NCBI GenBank assembly: GCA_016125265.1
Contig: WGMC01000006.1
Span: 62,001 to 126,000 of the forward strand
Source of the DNA: Planctomycetaceae bacterium
GTDB taxonomy: Bacteria > Planctomycetota > UBA1135 > GCA-002686595
Direction: 5' to 3'
Length of the DNA stretch: 64,000 nucleotides
The position numbers and the translations under genes are program-made. Of this stretch, positions 42,965 to 51,784 are shown in pieces (the first letter of the stretch is position 1; the number at the start of each line of letters is the position of its first letter). Below the pieces are notes generated by a model. The model did no database searches. It worked only from the letters and a program-made list of their open reading frames with translations, and was not told the DNA's origin.

Positions 42965-43490
42965 ATGGGCCGGGCCTTCAGCCCGGACACTGCGTGTTGC
43001 CTAACCTGGGGCGTTGCCCCAGGCTACGATCGAGCGGGGCGTTGCCCCTTCCGGCCGCGCGCGCGCGGCGTCGCAAGTTGGCACGCGCAAGGGTATGGCG
43101 ACACCGGACCACGACATCAGACAGATGGGCCGGGCCTTCAGCCCGGATGCTCATCGTTGCCCTACCTGGGGCGTTGCCCCAGGCTACGATCGGGCGGGGC
43201 GTTGCCCCTTCCGGCCGCGCGCGCGCGTCGTCACCCGACGCAACGGTTGCGGCGACATGCGCGACGCGGGTTTGCGCCGAAACGGTCCGGCGACCGGGAC
43301 ACACACCAATCGGCGACGCGCATCCGTCGTCGCGACGCGGCATCCTGCAAAGGGTACGCGGCATCCTGCAAAGGCGACGCGGATCTGCGCCAACGGCGCT
43401 CCGAAGCGCCAACGGCGCGCCCGATAGTAGCCTGGGGCAACGCCCCAGGTTATTCGAGAGAACGATGCAAGGGCTGAAGGCCCGCTCCAT
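42965..43490. repeat. Composite palindromic REP/BIME-like element, copy 3 (two left arms)
   Basis: This copy has two successive left arms. The first begins at 42965 (hairpin 43005-43023, CTAC 43024-43027), the second at 43125 (hairpin 43165-43183, CTAC 43184-43187). Each continues into GGGGC-GTT-GCCCC and a CGCG-rich run. The core carries a 21-bp duplication (43335-43376). A single right arm follows: GCGCC-AAC-GGCGC, GTAG (43427-43430), hairpin 43431-43449, and the terminus ending at 43490. Confidence 0.9.
43335..43376. repeat. 21-bp tandem duplication in element copy 3
   Basis: Two units of ACGCGGCATCCTGCAAAGG plus two variable bases, head to tail. It is the shortest array among the four elements and may be the early stage of an expansion. 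Confidence 0.8.
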
Positions 43491-43507
43491 CGCAAGGTGC
43501 CGACGGC

Positions 43508-43835
43508 ATGTCCCGGGCCTTCAGCCCGGACGCTCATCGCTGCCCTACCTGGGGCGTTGCCCCAGGCTACTATCGGGCGGGGCGTTGCCCCTTTCGGACG
43601 CGCACTGCGATGGGTTGCCCCGTTCGGACGCGCAGTGCGATGGGTTGCCCCTTTCGGACGCGCAGTGCGATGGGTTGTCCCTTTCGGACGCGCAGTGCGA
43701 TGGGTTGCCCCTTTCGGGCGATGGGATGCCTGCGCCAACGGCGATCGGGAGCGCCAACGGCGCGGCCCATCGTAGCCTGGGGCAACGCCCCAGGTTTCTC
43801 GCACGCTCGGTGCAAGGGCTGAAGGCCCGCCCCAT
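43508..43835. repeat. Composite palindromic REP/BIME-like element, copy 4
   Basis: A 328-bp element 17 bp after copy 3. The left terminus begins ATGTCCCGGGCCTTCAGCCC; left hairpin 43548-43566 is followed by CTAC (43567-43570). The core is a 30-bp tandem array. Two GCGCC-AAC-GGCG hairpins, GTAG (43772-43775), right hairpin 43776-43794 and the terminus GGGCTGAAGGCCCGCCCCAT follow. It ends 21 bp from the stop codon of the metallo-hydrolase gene. Confidence 0.9.
43587..43717. repeat. 30-bp tandem array in element copy 4
   Basis: Four units and a partial fifth of a 30-bp sequence beginning GCCCCTTTCGGACGCGCAGT and ending GCGATGGGTT. The first unit begins inside the arm hairpin (GTTGCCCC), so the array was seeded from the element's own arm and then copied. 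Confidence 0.92.
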
Positions 43836-43855
43836 TGCCGCGCTCGACAGCGCCA

Positions 43856-45172
43856 TCAGGCCAAGTAGGGCTCGAGGGCGCGCTCCAGTTCGCGGCTGTC
43901 CGCTCGGTCGTCGAAGGCGGTGAAGCCGCGGCGCTGGTACTCCGCGAAGTAGGCGCGCAGCTCGGCTGCCGTGTGCGCGCCGCCGTTGTCGCCGAACTTC
44001 GTCAGGAAGGGGTTGAAGTCCGGGTACATGCCCATGGTGTTCTTCGTCTTCCAATCGCCGACCAGCGTGGTCTTCGTGAAGTTGCCGATCATCAGGTCGT
44101 CGAAGATCTGCCACTCCACACACGTCATCAGGGAGCCGCGCGGCGTTTCGAAGCGCACGCCGCGGGGATACTCCGGCGCGATGTCGATGCGGTGTGTCCG
44201 GCCGCCCACGCGGAACTCCACGAAGCCCAAGAAGCCGCGAAAGTGCTCGAAGCGCCGGAAGTACGCGGTGATCTTCTCCAGGTCCCCCAGGTGGAGCGGC
44301 TCCTCCCAGTCGTCGCCAAAATCCTTGGGATCCTTGGGCACGACTTGCACCGCCGGTGGCGCGATCGGTTTCCATTCGTCCTTGCGCGCATCGTAGGACA
44401 GGTACGCGGGCAGGATGCGCTGTTCTTCCGAGGCGTCGCGGGCGCGCATGTCCTCCGGACGCGTCACCTGCGCGTTGGTCCACAGGCTGTCCTTGCGCTG
44501 GTACTGGTGCAGGGTCGCGAACGGCACGTAGCTCGTGATGCCGTAGTGGTCGAGGATGCCCAGGATGCCCGGCTGCAGCGGGCCGCGCTCGGCGTTCGGG
44601 GGCGGGATCTGTTTCCCGTCCTCGTCGAACATGTGGATCATGTCCGCATCGCCGAAGGCGACGAGAGCGGTCAGGAAGCTGCGCTTGAAGCGCCCGACGC
44701 AGTTCTGCACCAGATGACCGGCGCCGCGGTCGCCGGCGTCGTTGGCGTTGGCGATCAGCACTTCGCCACCTAAGTCGACGAGCAGCACCGCGTCTTGGAA
44801 GATGTTCGCGCAGCACATCACGCGCACGCGGTCCGAGAGCGACACCCAAAGGCCGTCCTTCAGGATCCAAGTGCGAAAGCCCGCGGCGCGCAGCTCGCGG
44901 TGGATGCGCTCGCCCACGTGGTCGGGCAAGAGGATGTCCGCGTGGCGCAGGTGCTCCAGGGACTCCATGCTGAGGTGGTCGGGGTGCCCGTGGGACAACC
45001 AGACGTACTTGGCGGCTTGGATGTGCGCCATCTGCTCGGCCGGGATCTGGTGTTGGTGGATCCAACTGCCGAAGTACGCCGAGCCGTGGGTCCAAGGGTC
45101 GGTGACGAGGAGCGGACCGCGGTCGAAGCAGATCAACGTGGCGTTCCCGATGGTTTCGAAACCCAGATCCAT
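43856..45172 (-). CDS. Metallo-beta-lactamase-fold hydrolase
   Basis: ATG 45172 is preferred (438 residues) because AGGA lies 8 nt upstream; ATG 45181 is possible. The N-terminal half is a metallo-beta-lactamase domain: DRGPLLVTDPWTHGSAYFGS, then YVWLSHGHPDHLS (HxHxDH) and VLIANANDAG. The rest (about 200 residues) resembles the C-terminal region of CMP-N-acetylneuraminate hydroxylase-like proteins, including SYVPFATLHQYQRKDSLWTN; no Rieske motif is present. The enzyme is cytosolic and should hydrolyse an unknown polar ester, lactone or phosphodiester. It begins 11 bp after the chrA stop. Confidence 0.82.
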   Translation of the reverse strand: MDLGFETIGNATLICFDRGPLLVTDPWTHGSAYFGSWIHQHQIPAEQMAHIQAAKYVWLSHGHPDHLSMESLEHLRHADILLPDHVGERIHRELRAAGFRTWILKDGLWVSLSDRVRVMCCANIFQDAVLLVDLGGEVLIANANDAGDRGAGHLVQNCVGRFKRSFLTALVAFGDADMIHMFDEDGKQIPPPNAERGPLQPGILGILDHYGITSYVPFATLHQYQRKDSLWTNAQVTRPEDMRARDASEEQRILPAYLSYDARKDEWKPIAPPAVQVVPKDPKDFGDDWEEPLHLGDLEKITAYFRRFEHFRGFLGFVEFRVGGRTHRIDIAPEYPRGVRFETPRGSLMTCVEWQIFDDLMIGNFTKTTLVGDWKTKNTMGMYPDFNPFLTKFGDNGGAHTAAELRAYFAEYQRRGFTAFDDRADSRELERALEPYLA

Positions 45173-45182
45173 GGCGCCCATC

Positions 45183-46457
45183 CTATCCGCGCACCCCGAC
45201 CCCTTCCGCTAGGAGCGCCTGCACGAGGCCCAATCCCGCCGCGGCACCGACGACCGCGTGCATGGACCACTTGCGGCGCGCCAGCGCATACCAGAACGCC
45301 ACGGCCGCCGCGATGGCGATCCAACGGGGTTCGAAGTCGATTTCGAAGAGGGCCCGGCGCGCGAACCAGAGGGCCAGGCTGACGATGCCACCCACGACGG
45401 CGGCGGTGATGGCCGCGAGGGCGGATGCAAGCCGCGTGTTCTGGGTGAGGTGCTCCACGTAGGGGGCGCCCACGAGGATGAACAGAAAGCACGGCAAGAA
45501 CGTGACCCAAGTGACGAGGGTCGCTCCCAGCGCCGCCGAAAGGACGGGGGAGCCTCCGAGGGGGTCGTTCCACGCGGCCAGGGTTCCGATCCACTGGGTC
45601 ACCATGATAAGCGGCCCAGGTGTGGTCTCGGCGAGGGCCAATCCGACCATGACGGCTTCGGGATCGGTCCATGCGTAGGTCTCGACGGACGCCGTCGCGA
45701 TGTAGGGCAACACCGCGTAGGCGCCGCCAAAGGTCACGAGCGCGGCCTTCGAGAAGAAGAGGCCGAGCTCGAGGAAGACGCTGTCTCCGCCGAAGATCCT
45801 CCAACAGGCGAACACGGGAGTCCACCAGAGGACCGCACAGACGACGGCCGTGCGCAGGGCGCGCCAGGGGTTGGGTCGGGTGGGGGCTCTCGGCGCGGGG
45901 CTTTCGCGTGGCGCAGCCACGGTCGATCGCGAGCGGCGCGCGCGGACCACCGCGTCGCACCAACCCACCAGTGCGGCGGTCGCGACGACGGCTGGGAACG
46001 GCGCGCCCAGTGCCAGGGCCACGAGCGCAAGCCCCGCGATCACCACGTGCAGCGGTCGTTTCAGTGCCCGTTTCGCAACGCGGACCAGTGCGACCAGCAC
46101 GATGGCCACCACCGCGGGCTCGAACGCGCGGAAGAACGCCTCCGTTTGGGGCAGCGCACCGAGGGCCGCGTACAACCACGCCAGTCCGAAAAGCAACACC
46201 GCCGACGGCAATACGAAGAGCGCTCCCGCCGCGATGGCGCCCCGCGTGCCGTGCAGCATCCAGCCGCAGTAGGTGGCCAGTTGTTGCGCTTCCGGACCCG
46301 GCAGCAACATGCAGAAGTTGAGCGCGTTCAGAAAACGCCCCTCGGGGATCCATCGGCGCCTTTCCACCAACTCGCGGTGCAGGAGCGCGATCTGACCCGC
46401 GGGGCCGCCAAACGAGATCAGGCCGATCCACGCCCACAGGGCTACGGCCCGTCCCAT
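45183..46457 (-). CDS. chrA: Chromate transporter, two-domain form
   Basis: A 424-residue membrane protein from ATG 46457; a GTG at 46499 overlapping the upstream stop is an alternative. It contains two CHR domains. The first has LISFGGPAGQIALLHRELVE and LLPGPEAQQLATYCGW; the second has FGGAYAVLPYIA and AETTPGPLIMVTQWIG. These FGG...PGP motifs define ChrA, which exports chromate using the proton-motive force. About ten membrane helices are apparent. It sits between a secreted beta-helix gene and a metallo-hydrolase on the same strand; no chromate reductase or ChrB is nearby. Confidence 0.93.
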   Translation of the reverse strand: MGRAVALWAWIGLISFGGPAGQIALLHRELVERRRWIPEGRFLNALNFCMLLPGPEAQQLATYCGWMLHGTRGAIAAGALFVLPSAVLLFGLAWLYAALGALPQTEAFFRAFEPAVVAIVLVALVRVAKRALKRPLHVVIAGLALVALALGAPFPAVVATAALVGWCDAVVRARRSRSTVAAPRESPAPRAPTRPNPWRALRTAVVCAVLWWTPVFACWRIFGGDSVFLELGLFFSKAALVTFGGAYAVLPYIATASVETYAWTDPEAVMVGLALAETTPGPLIMVTQWIGTLAAWNDPLGGSPVLSAALGATLVTWVTFLPCFLFILVGAPYVEHLTQNTRLASALAAITAAVVGGIVSLALWFARRALFEIDFEPRWIAIAAAVAFWYALARRKWSMHAVVGAAAGLGLVQALLAEGVGVRG

Positions 46458-46488
46458 GGAGACGGGTTCCGCCGCGCCCGCCGGGCGT

Positions 46489-48795
46489 TCAGTTTCCACG
46501 CAGGGCCACCAACTCCGCGCGCAGTTCGGCGTGGCCGGTGAGTTCGAAGTGTTCGATGCGAAGCTCCACCACGCGGGCGGATTCGACCTGGAACTCGATC
46601 CGTTCGGAGCTGGGCGCGTGGTGGGTCCAGTCCTCGAACAGGGGGGCGCCGTCGAGGTACACCGCGACACCGTCGTCGGACACGAGGTCGAGGGCGTAGG
46701 AGCCGGCGGGAAGCTCGATCGAACAGCGCGCTTCGATGCCGAAATGGTCGACGCCGAGCGCCGCCGAGGCTTCGCCTTCGAGGCCGAGCAGCGCCGCGGG
46801 CCCTCCCGCCCCGAAGCCGAGTTGCAAGTGCGGCAACGGCAGCGCCGTGGCCCCATCCCGGGCCGCGCGGAATGCGTCTCGATTGCGCCGCGGATCCTCG
46901 GACGTCGGGAACGCCTTCACGCGCCACGGTGTGCGCACCAGTTGGTCGCGGTGCACCAGCGTTCCGCCGGTCGGCAAATCGATGGTCAGTTCGAAGGGCA
47001 CCAACGAACCGACGGTGCCCGCCTCGGTTTCGGCCGCGACCACCCGCCACGCGCCGAGGGCGACGCCGTCGGGGTCGTCCATCGGTTCGAGGCGCAGAGC
47101 CGCGGCCGTGGCTCCGGTCAGCTTCGCCACGGGTGGCTCGCCGGCGCCCGCGGGCGCCGCGCCGAGCAGGCGGAACTGGGCGCCCCCCTGGCGCAGGAGG
47201 GGCTGGAGCCACGGTTCGCCGCGCTCCCAATCGTGCGGGCCCCATTCGCCGACGGCGATCCACTGGCGGCCCCGCAGACCCGACGGTTCCGGCAACCTTT
47301 CGCTGCGCAGCGCGGCGAGCTGTTCGCCGCTGCGCGGACCGGCGGGGTCGAGCGCCGATGCCAACAGGCCGGTGCGTTCGTCTCCGCCAATGGCGCGCCC
47401 CGGCGCGTCGTCGAGGTATACGGCGAGGGCCACGTCCTCGAATCGGTTGTGGGCGAGTTCCGTCGCCGTCGCACCCACCAGCTCCACACCGCGCTCCGAG
47501 CGCTCGAAGTTGTTGTCGAGGACGCGGTTGCGTTCGGCCCCTCGGCCGTTGCGTTCGACCCACGGCAGGCGCGCCAGTCGTTCGTCGGGGTCGGTCCAGA
47601 ACCGCACACCGACGGGCTGGTCGGCAAACACGTTGGCGCGCACGAGCAGCCCTTGTGCGTGTTCGCCGTTGAGTCCGCCCCGCTCCATGCCATACGCGCC
47701 CTCGCCGTTCTCGGCTACGAAGTTGCCCTCGACCAAAGTGTCGCGTGCGTACCCGAGCCAAAGACCGGTGATCGCATTGCCGACGAGGCGGTTGAAGACG
47801 ATCCGGTTGCCAAAGCTAAAGGTCAGTTCGAGCCCGTGCGCCGCGGCGTAGGAGAGGTCGTTCGATTCGAACGTGTTCTGGTTGGCGCCCCGGCCTAGGG
47901 CGTCGAAGTCGGCCTCGCCCGACGCCACCTGTCCGAGGGCCTCGTTTCCGGCGAATCCGAAGACTCCGTCGCCGCCATGGGTGGCCGAGTTGCGTTGGAA
48001 GTGGTTGTGGGAGCTCTGTTCGAACAGCAGGATCCCGGCCGAGTCCTGGCCCCGGTTGTAGCGGCCGTGGGCGTAACCGCGCACGCAGAAGTCGAAGCGG
48101 TTGTCGCTGACCATGTTGCCGCTCGAACGCCACAGGCCGAGCCCCCAGCCCGACAGGTACGAAAAGTCGTTGCCGGAGACCACGGCTTCGCTCACACGAT
48201 CGAGCAACAGCCCGTTCTGCACACGCCGCGCGCGGCACTGGTTGACCAGGAGGCCGACCGTGTTCTCGATCGCGATCGCCGCGCCGTGTTGGCGCCGCCA
48301 CTCCTGCCGGTCGTTGGAGTGGGGGAAGAGCCAATCGGCCGGGTGCTCGCGCTCGTGCGTGGAACGCAGCCTTTGGCGGTACCCATCGCGCACCTCGATG
48401 TTCGCCATCGACAACCCGTGGGCCTGGTGTGCGAGGATGCCGACGCGGTAGCCCTCGATCACCAGATTCTCGAGCGTGACGTGGTCCGCCTCCACACGCA
48501 CCCCGACGCCGTCCATCTGGTCCGGCGCGGTGCCCGCCTCGGCGCCGCGCAGCGTTTGGCCCTCGAAGTCGAGGTACACACCGGGCCGGCGCACGATGAG
48601 CGCCGCTTCGTCGCCGCGGGTGGCGAGCACCCCCGGCGCGAAGTGCACGCGCACACCGGCGGCGTAGGAGACACCTTCGGGCTCCCGCTGGAGCACCGTT
48701 CCCACACGCTCGACGAGCAAGAGCGGCAGTTCGCCCTCGAAGGGATCCTGCACCGGCAGGACGGCGAGCGACAGCGCGAGGAGAAGGTTCATCAT
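46489..48795 (-). CDS. Secreted right-handed beta-helix protein with PA14-like C-terminus
   Basis: The ATG at 48795 overlaps the pdxH stop; 768 residues with a short signal peptide (MMNLLLALSLAVLPVQD). Residues about 50-430 are NosD/pectate-lyase-like parallel beta-helix repeats rich in N and G turns (GVRVEADHVTLENLVIEGYR, GNDFSYLSGWGLGLW, NNFERSERGVELVGATATEL). Two beta-rich domains follow. The last, SYALDLVSDDGVAVYLDGAP followed by LFEDWTHHAP, matches the PA14/GLEYA fold that binds glycans. It is probably a secreted polysaccharide-binding or lyase protein; catalytic residues are not evident. Confidence 0.82.
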   Translation of the reverse strand: MMNLLLALSLAVLPVQDPFEGELPLLLVERVGTVLQREPEGVSYAAGVRVHFAPGVLATRGDEAALIVRRPGVYLDFEGQTLRGAEAGTAPDQMDGVGVRVEADHVTLENLVIEGYRVGILAHQAHGLSMANIEVRDGYRQRLRSTHEREHPADWLFPHSNDRQEWRRQHGAAIAIENTVGLLVNQCRARRVQNGLLLDRVSEAVVSGNDFSYLSGWGLGLWRSSGNMVSDNRFDFCVRGYAHGRYNRGQDSAGILLFEQSSHNHFQRNSATHGGDGVFGFAGNEALGQVASGEADFDALGRGANQNTFESNDLSYAAAHGLELTFSFGNRIVFNRLVGNAITGLWLGYARDTLVEGNFVAENGEGAYGMERGGLNGEHAQGLLVRANVFADQPVGVRFWTDPDERLARLPWVERNGRGAERNRVLDNNFERSERGVELVGATATELAHNRFEDVALAVYLDDAPGRAIGGDERTGLLASALDPAGPRSGEQLAALRSERLPEPSGLRGRQWIAVGEWGPHDWERGEPWLQPLLRQGGAQFRLLGAAPAGAGEPPVAKLTGATAAALRLEPMDDPDGVALGAWRVVAAETEAGTVGSLVPFELTIDLPTGGTLVHRDQLVRTPWRVKAFPTSEDPRRNRDAFRAARDGATALPLPHLQLGFGAGGPAALLGLEGEASAALGVDHFGIEARCSIELPAGSYALDLVSDDGVAVYLDGAPLFEDWTHHAPSSERIEFQVESARVVELRIEHFELTGHAELRAELVALRGN

Positions 48796-49430
48796 GGGGC
48801 GAGTCGGGCGAGGCTCCAGCCGCTGTCGGACCGGCGGTAGATCAGGCGGTCGTGCAGGCGCGCCGGTCGCCCCTGCCAGAACTCGACCGCGTCGGGGCGC
48901 AGGAGGTAACCGCCCCAGTGCGGCGGGCGCGGCACGGGGGCCCCGTCGCCGAACCGCGCGCGCGCGGCGGCGAGGTTGGCCTCGAGTTCGCCGCGCGAGC
49001 CGACCCGCTGGCTCTGCGGCGAGGCCCAGGCGCCCAGTTGGCTCTCCCGCGGGCGTTTCGCCCAGTACCCATCGGCCTCCGCGGCCGTCATGGCCTCGAC
49101 GGTGCCCTCCGCGCGCACCTGGCGCTCGAGCTCGGGCCAGAAGAAAACCAGCGCCCCGTGCGGGTTGACCTCGAGTTCCCTCGCCTTGCGGCTCTCCTGG
49201 TTGGTGAAGAGGCCGAAACCGCGTTCGTCGAGGCCCTTGAGCAGGACGACGCGCGCGCTGGGCCTTCCCGATCGATCCGACGTGGCGAGCACCATGGCGT
49301 TGGGTTCGAGCACACCCGCCTCGCGGGCCGCCTCGAACCAACGGGCGAACTGGCCCATCGGTTCGCCGTGCACCTCGTGCTCGAGCAGCCCGTGCCGCTC
49401 GTACTCCCTGCGCAGATCTGCGATCGACAT
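48792..49430 (-). CDS. pdxH: Pyridoxamine 5'-phosphate oxidase
   Basis: The 212-residue protein matches PdxH in length and sequence: MVLATSDRSGRPSARVVLLKG and GFGLFTNQESRKARELEVNP form the FMN-binding split barrel. RQVRAEGTVEAMT, YWAKRPRESQLGAWASPQSQ and the C-terminal PHWGGYLLRPDAVEFWQGRP with RLHDRLIYRR are the PLP-site signatures. It oxidises pyridoxine or pyridoxamine 5'-phosphate to PLP using FMN and O2. CobT and CobS genes lie just upstream on the same strand. Confidence 0.96.
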   Translation of the reverse strand: MSIADLRREYERHGLLEHEVHGEPMGQFARWFEAAREAGVLEPNAMVLATSDRSGRPSARVVLLKGLDERGFGLFTNQESRKARELEVNPHGALVFFWPELERQVRAEGTVEAMTAAEADGYWAKRPRESQLGAWASPQSQRVGSRGELEANLAAARARFGDGAPVPRPPHWGGYLLRPDAVEFWQGRPARLHDRLIYRRSDSGWSLARLAP

Positions 49431-49482
49431 GGGTACCAGGGTAGCCCGTGCCGCGCCGCTTCCGCGCGGCGACGGCGCCGAG

Positions 49483-50265
49483 TCACAGGAGCCCGTGGTG
49501 CACGGCGGCCGCCAGGCCGACCAGGGTGGCGAGTTGTGCGATCTCGGTCATGGCGCCCAGGAGGTCCCCGGAAAGGCCGCCGAGCGAACGGTTCGCGCGC
49601 ACGGCGAACGCATGGGCGGCCAGCCAGGCCAGCGCGGCGATCCACAGCATGTGGGGCCCGAACACGAGGAGCGCCGGCGCCAGGGCCACCGCCGCGGCGA
49701 TGGCCAAAACGCGGGGTGTGGCGCGGTCCTTCAGGGCCCGGCCCAGATTGGAGCCCTCCAGCACGGGAAAGTGCACGAGGCCCCAAAGGTTCGCGAGGCG
49801 CCCGAATACGGGGGCGAGGAGCGCGCCCATCCACACCTTGGGCCCCAACGCGGCCAAGCCGCTCCACTGCCCCAACATCACAAGGACCAGCGCGATGGCG
49901 CCCATGGCGCCAATGCGGCTGTCCTTCAGGATCTCGAGTTTCCGCGCGCGCGGCCGGCCGCTGAAGAGCGCATCGGCCGAGTCGGCCACACCGTCGAGGT
50001 GCAGGCCGAGGGTCGCGGCGGCCCACCACGCCAGCACGCCGACCGCCGCGAACGTGGGGCCGACGCCGTGCCAAAGGGCGTGGGCCAGGCCCGCGGAAAC
50101 GCCGCCGAGAGCCCAACCGGCCGCGGTAAAGGCCGGCAACGAGCGGCCAAGTCCGTCCAGACTCGGGGGCCCGAGCCAACGCTCCGCCCCCGGCACGGGC
50201 ATCGCCGTCAGGAAGCGCAGGGCCTCGCCGAACGCGCGCGCCGACGCGCCGATCAGGCGGATCAC
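49483..50265 (-). CDS. cobS: Adenosylcobinamide-GDP ribazoletransferase
   Basis: A 260-residue integral membrane protein with about six helices. FLTAMPVPG at the N-terminus and HLDGVADSADALFSGRPRARKLEILKDSRIGAMG form the conserved CobS motif (LDGxxDxxDaLf...iMkDsriGa...G). It joins alpha-ribazole to adenosylcobinamide-GDP in the last step of the nucleotide-loop pathway. Its ATG overlaps the cobT stop by 4 bp. No other cobalamin genes are in the window, so this pair may serve salvage or a biosynthetic set located elsewhere. Confidence 0.95.
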   Translation of the reverse strand: MIRLIGASARAFGEALRFLTAMPVPGAERWLGPPSLDGLGRSLPAFTAAGWALGGVSAGLAHALWHGVGPTFAAVGVLAWWAAATLGLHLDGVADSADALFSGRPRARKLEILKDSRIGAMGAIALVLVMLGQWSGLAALGPKVWMGALLAPVFGRLANLWGLVHFPVLEGSNLGRALKDRATPRVLAIAAAVALAPALLVFGPHMLWIAALAWLAAHAFAVRANRSLGGLSGDLLGAMTEIAQLATLVGLAAAVHHGLL

Positions 50266-51479
50266 GGGGCCCCGCTCGGCGCCGACGTCCCGAGGGCCGC
50301 GCGGCCCGTGGCCACGGCGGCCGACTCGAACGTCGCCATCCGGTCATGCAGCTCTAGGGCGGAACCGATGAGCGGCAGGGCCAGAGCCGCGCCCGACGCC
50401 TCACCGAGGCAAAGGTCGAGGTCGAGCAGCGGCGCGAGTTTCAGGTGTTTGAGCGCCAAGCGGTGGCCGGGCTCGCGCGACACGTGGCTTGCGACCAGGT
50501 AGTGCGCCACACGGGGTTCCATCGCACACGCGACCAGCGCCGCGGCGGTCGAAATGTACCCGTCCAGCACCAGTCCAAGGCGCGAGGCGGCCCCGCCGAT
50601 CATGGCCCCCGCGAGGAAGAGGATCTCGGCCCCGCCCGCCTCCGTCACCATGTCGAGCGCCCGGTCCATGGGCGTCGATTGGGGCGTGTTCCAGGTCGCC
50701 GCGCGGCTCCGCGCGCGCTGGATCGCCGCGTCCACCGCGGCGCGTTTGCGCGCCAGGCCCTCGGCGTCCACACCGCTGCCGAGGCCCACCGTGTTCAGCG
50801 GATCCAGTTCCAGGAAGAGCGCGGTCAACGCGGCCGCCGATGTGCTGTTCCCGATGCCCATCTCGCCGAGCGCCAGCGCGTCCGCGCCGGCCGCGGCGGA
50901 CCGGGCCGCGAGGCTGGCGCCCTCGTTCAAGAGCCCCAGCGCCTCGTTGCGCGTGAAGGCCGGACCTGCGGAGATGTCCGCGGCCGGACGTCCGCTGACC
51001 GCGCGCAGGAAACGCGGCAGCGGCAGCGGCGATTCGGCGCCCGCGCGCAGTTCGACGGTGCCCGGCGCCATGCCCGGAACGGGCGCGGCGAGACCGGCGT
51101 CGACGACACAGAGGTGCGCGCGGGCGCGCGCCGCCAGGATGGAGATTGCGGCTCCTCCGGAGAGGAAGTTCGCCACCATCTGGGCGGTGACACTCTGGGG
51201 GAACGCGCTGACTCCTCGGGCCGCCACGCCGTGGTCCGCGGCGGCGACCAGCACCAGCGGGCGCTGCACCCGGGGTCGCGGATTGCCCGTGATCGATGCC
51301 CAGTGCAGGACGAGGGATTCGAGGCGGCCCAAGGAGCGCGGCGGCTTCGTCAGTTCGGTCTGTCGGTCAGCCGCGGCTTGGGCGGCGTTCCCGTCGGGCA
51401 GCGCGATGCGGGCCAGGGATCGCACCAGGGCCGGGTGCTGTACAGCGTCGAGACAGGGAAGCGGCGCGCGGTCCGTCAT
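50262..51479 (-). CDS. cobT: Nicotinate-nucleotide--dimethylbenzimidazole phosphoribosyltransferase
   Basis: A 405-residue protein. The CobT signatures are clear: TKPPRSLGRLESL near residue 40, VLVAAADHGVAARGVSAFPQ, VTAQMVANFLSGGAAISILA, LGEMGIGNSTSAAAL and AGAMIGGAASRLGLVLDGY. The catalytic Glu region falls near the C-terminus. It makes alpha-ribazole phosphate from dimethylbenzimidazole. It is about 50 residues longer than typical CobT, through an extended C-terminus (ELHDRMATFESAAVATGRAA). Coupled to cobS. Confidence 0.95.
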   Translation of the reverse strand: MTDRAPLPCLDAVQHPALVRSLARIALPDGNAAQAAADRQTELTKPPRSLGRLESLVLHWASITGNPRPRVQRPLVLVAAADHGVAARGVSAFPQSVTAQMVANFLSGGAAISILAARARAHLCVVDAGLAAPVPGMAPGTVELRAGAESPLPLPRFLRAVSGRPAADISAGPAFTRNEALGLLNEGASLAARSAAAGADALALGEMGIGNSTSAAALTALFLELDPLNTVGLGSGVDAEGLARKRAAVDAAIQRARSRAATWNTPQSTPMDRALDMVTEAGGAEILFLAGAMIGGAASRLGLVLDGYISTAAALVACAMEPRVAHYLVASHVSREPGHRLALKHLKLAPLLDLDLCLGEASGAALALPLIGSALELHDRMATFESAAVATGRAALGTSAPSGAP

Positions 51480-51784
51480 CCCGCGAGCAGAGTCTCCCGG
51501 GGCCTGCGTGGGAAGTCCGAAGCGGACTTTTGGTGCAACTTCAGGACCGGAACGGGGTCGTTTGCACGGGTTTGACGGCGCTCCCCGCATCCCTCGGCCG
51601 ATGAAGGACTAAGAGCTCTTCCGTCCCGGCCCCTGGACCCGGACTCGCATCGTCCGGTTTGGGGCGACCGGGGAACTCGGCGCAACACGCATCCTTCCCT
51701 GCCCCCTTGGCGATCCAACGGCGATCCAACGGGGCATCCCGTCCCACACGACGCCGATCGACGGTGGGGACGGCTCCTCCACCC
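51480..51784. other. Divergent intergenic region before cobT
   Basis: This 305-bp gap separates cobT (minus) from the HAD-like gene (plus). It holds one clear hairpin (AAGTCCG-AAG-CGGACTT, 51515-51531) and a direct repeat GGCGATCCAAC twice (near 51709-51730). A GGGAGAC segment near the cobT start faintly recalls the box of cobalamin riboswitches, but the other conserved parts are absent. Confidence 0.4.

Noticed and set aside
2571..43848. Target-site duplications flanking the composite repeats
   Set aside because: Comparison of the bases outside each terminus shows no consistent direct repeat, which would fit a RAYT-type mechanism but cannot be used as evidence.
42542..43923. Open frames across the repeat elements (with peptides such as MGRAFSPD and LTWGVAPGY)
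   Set aside because: They follow the hairpins and arrays, exist on both strands and all frames, and recur only with the element; they are artefacts.
51480..51640. Possible cobalamin riboswitch before cobT (GGGAGAC followed by CTGC close to the start)
   Set aside because: Only a weak resemblance to the B12 box, with indels; the GGTG/CC core and other conserved helices are not found.
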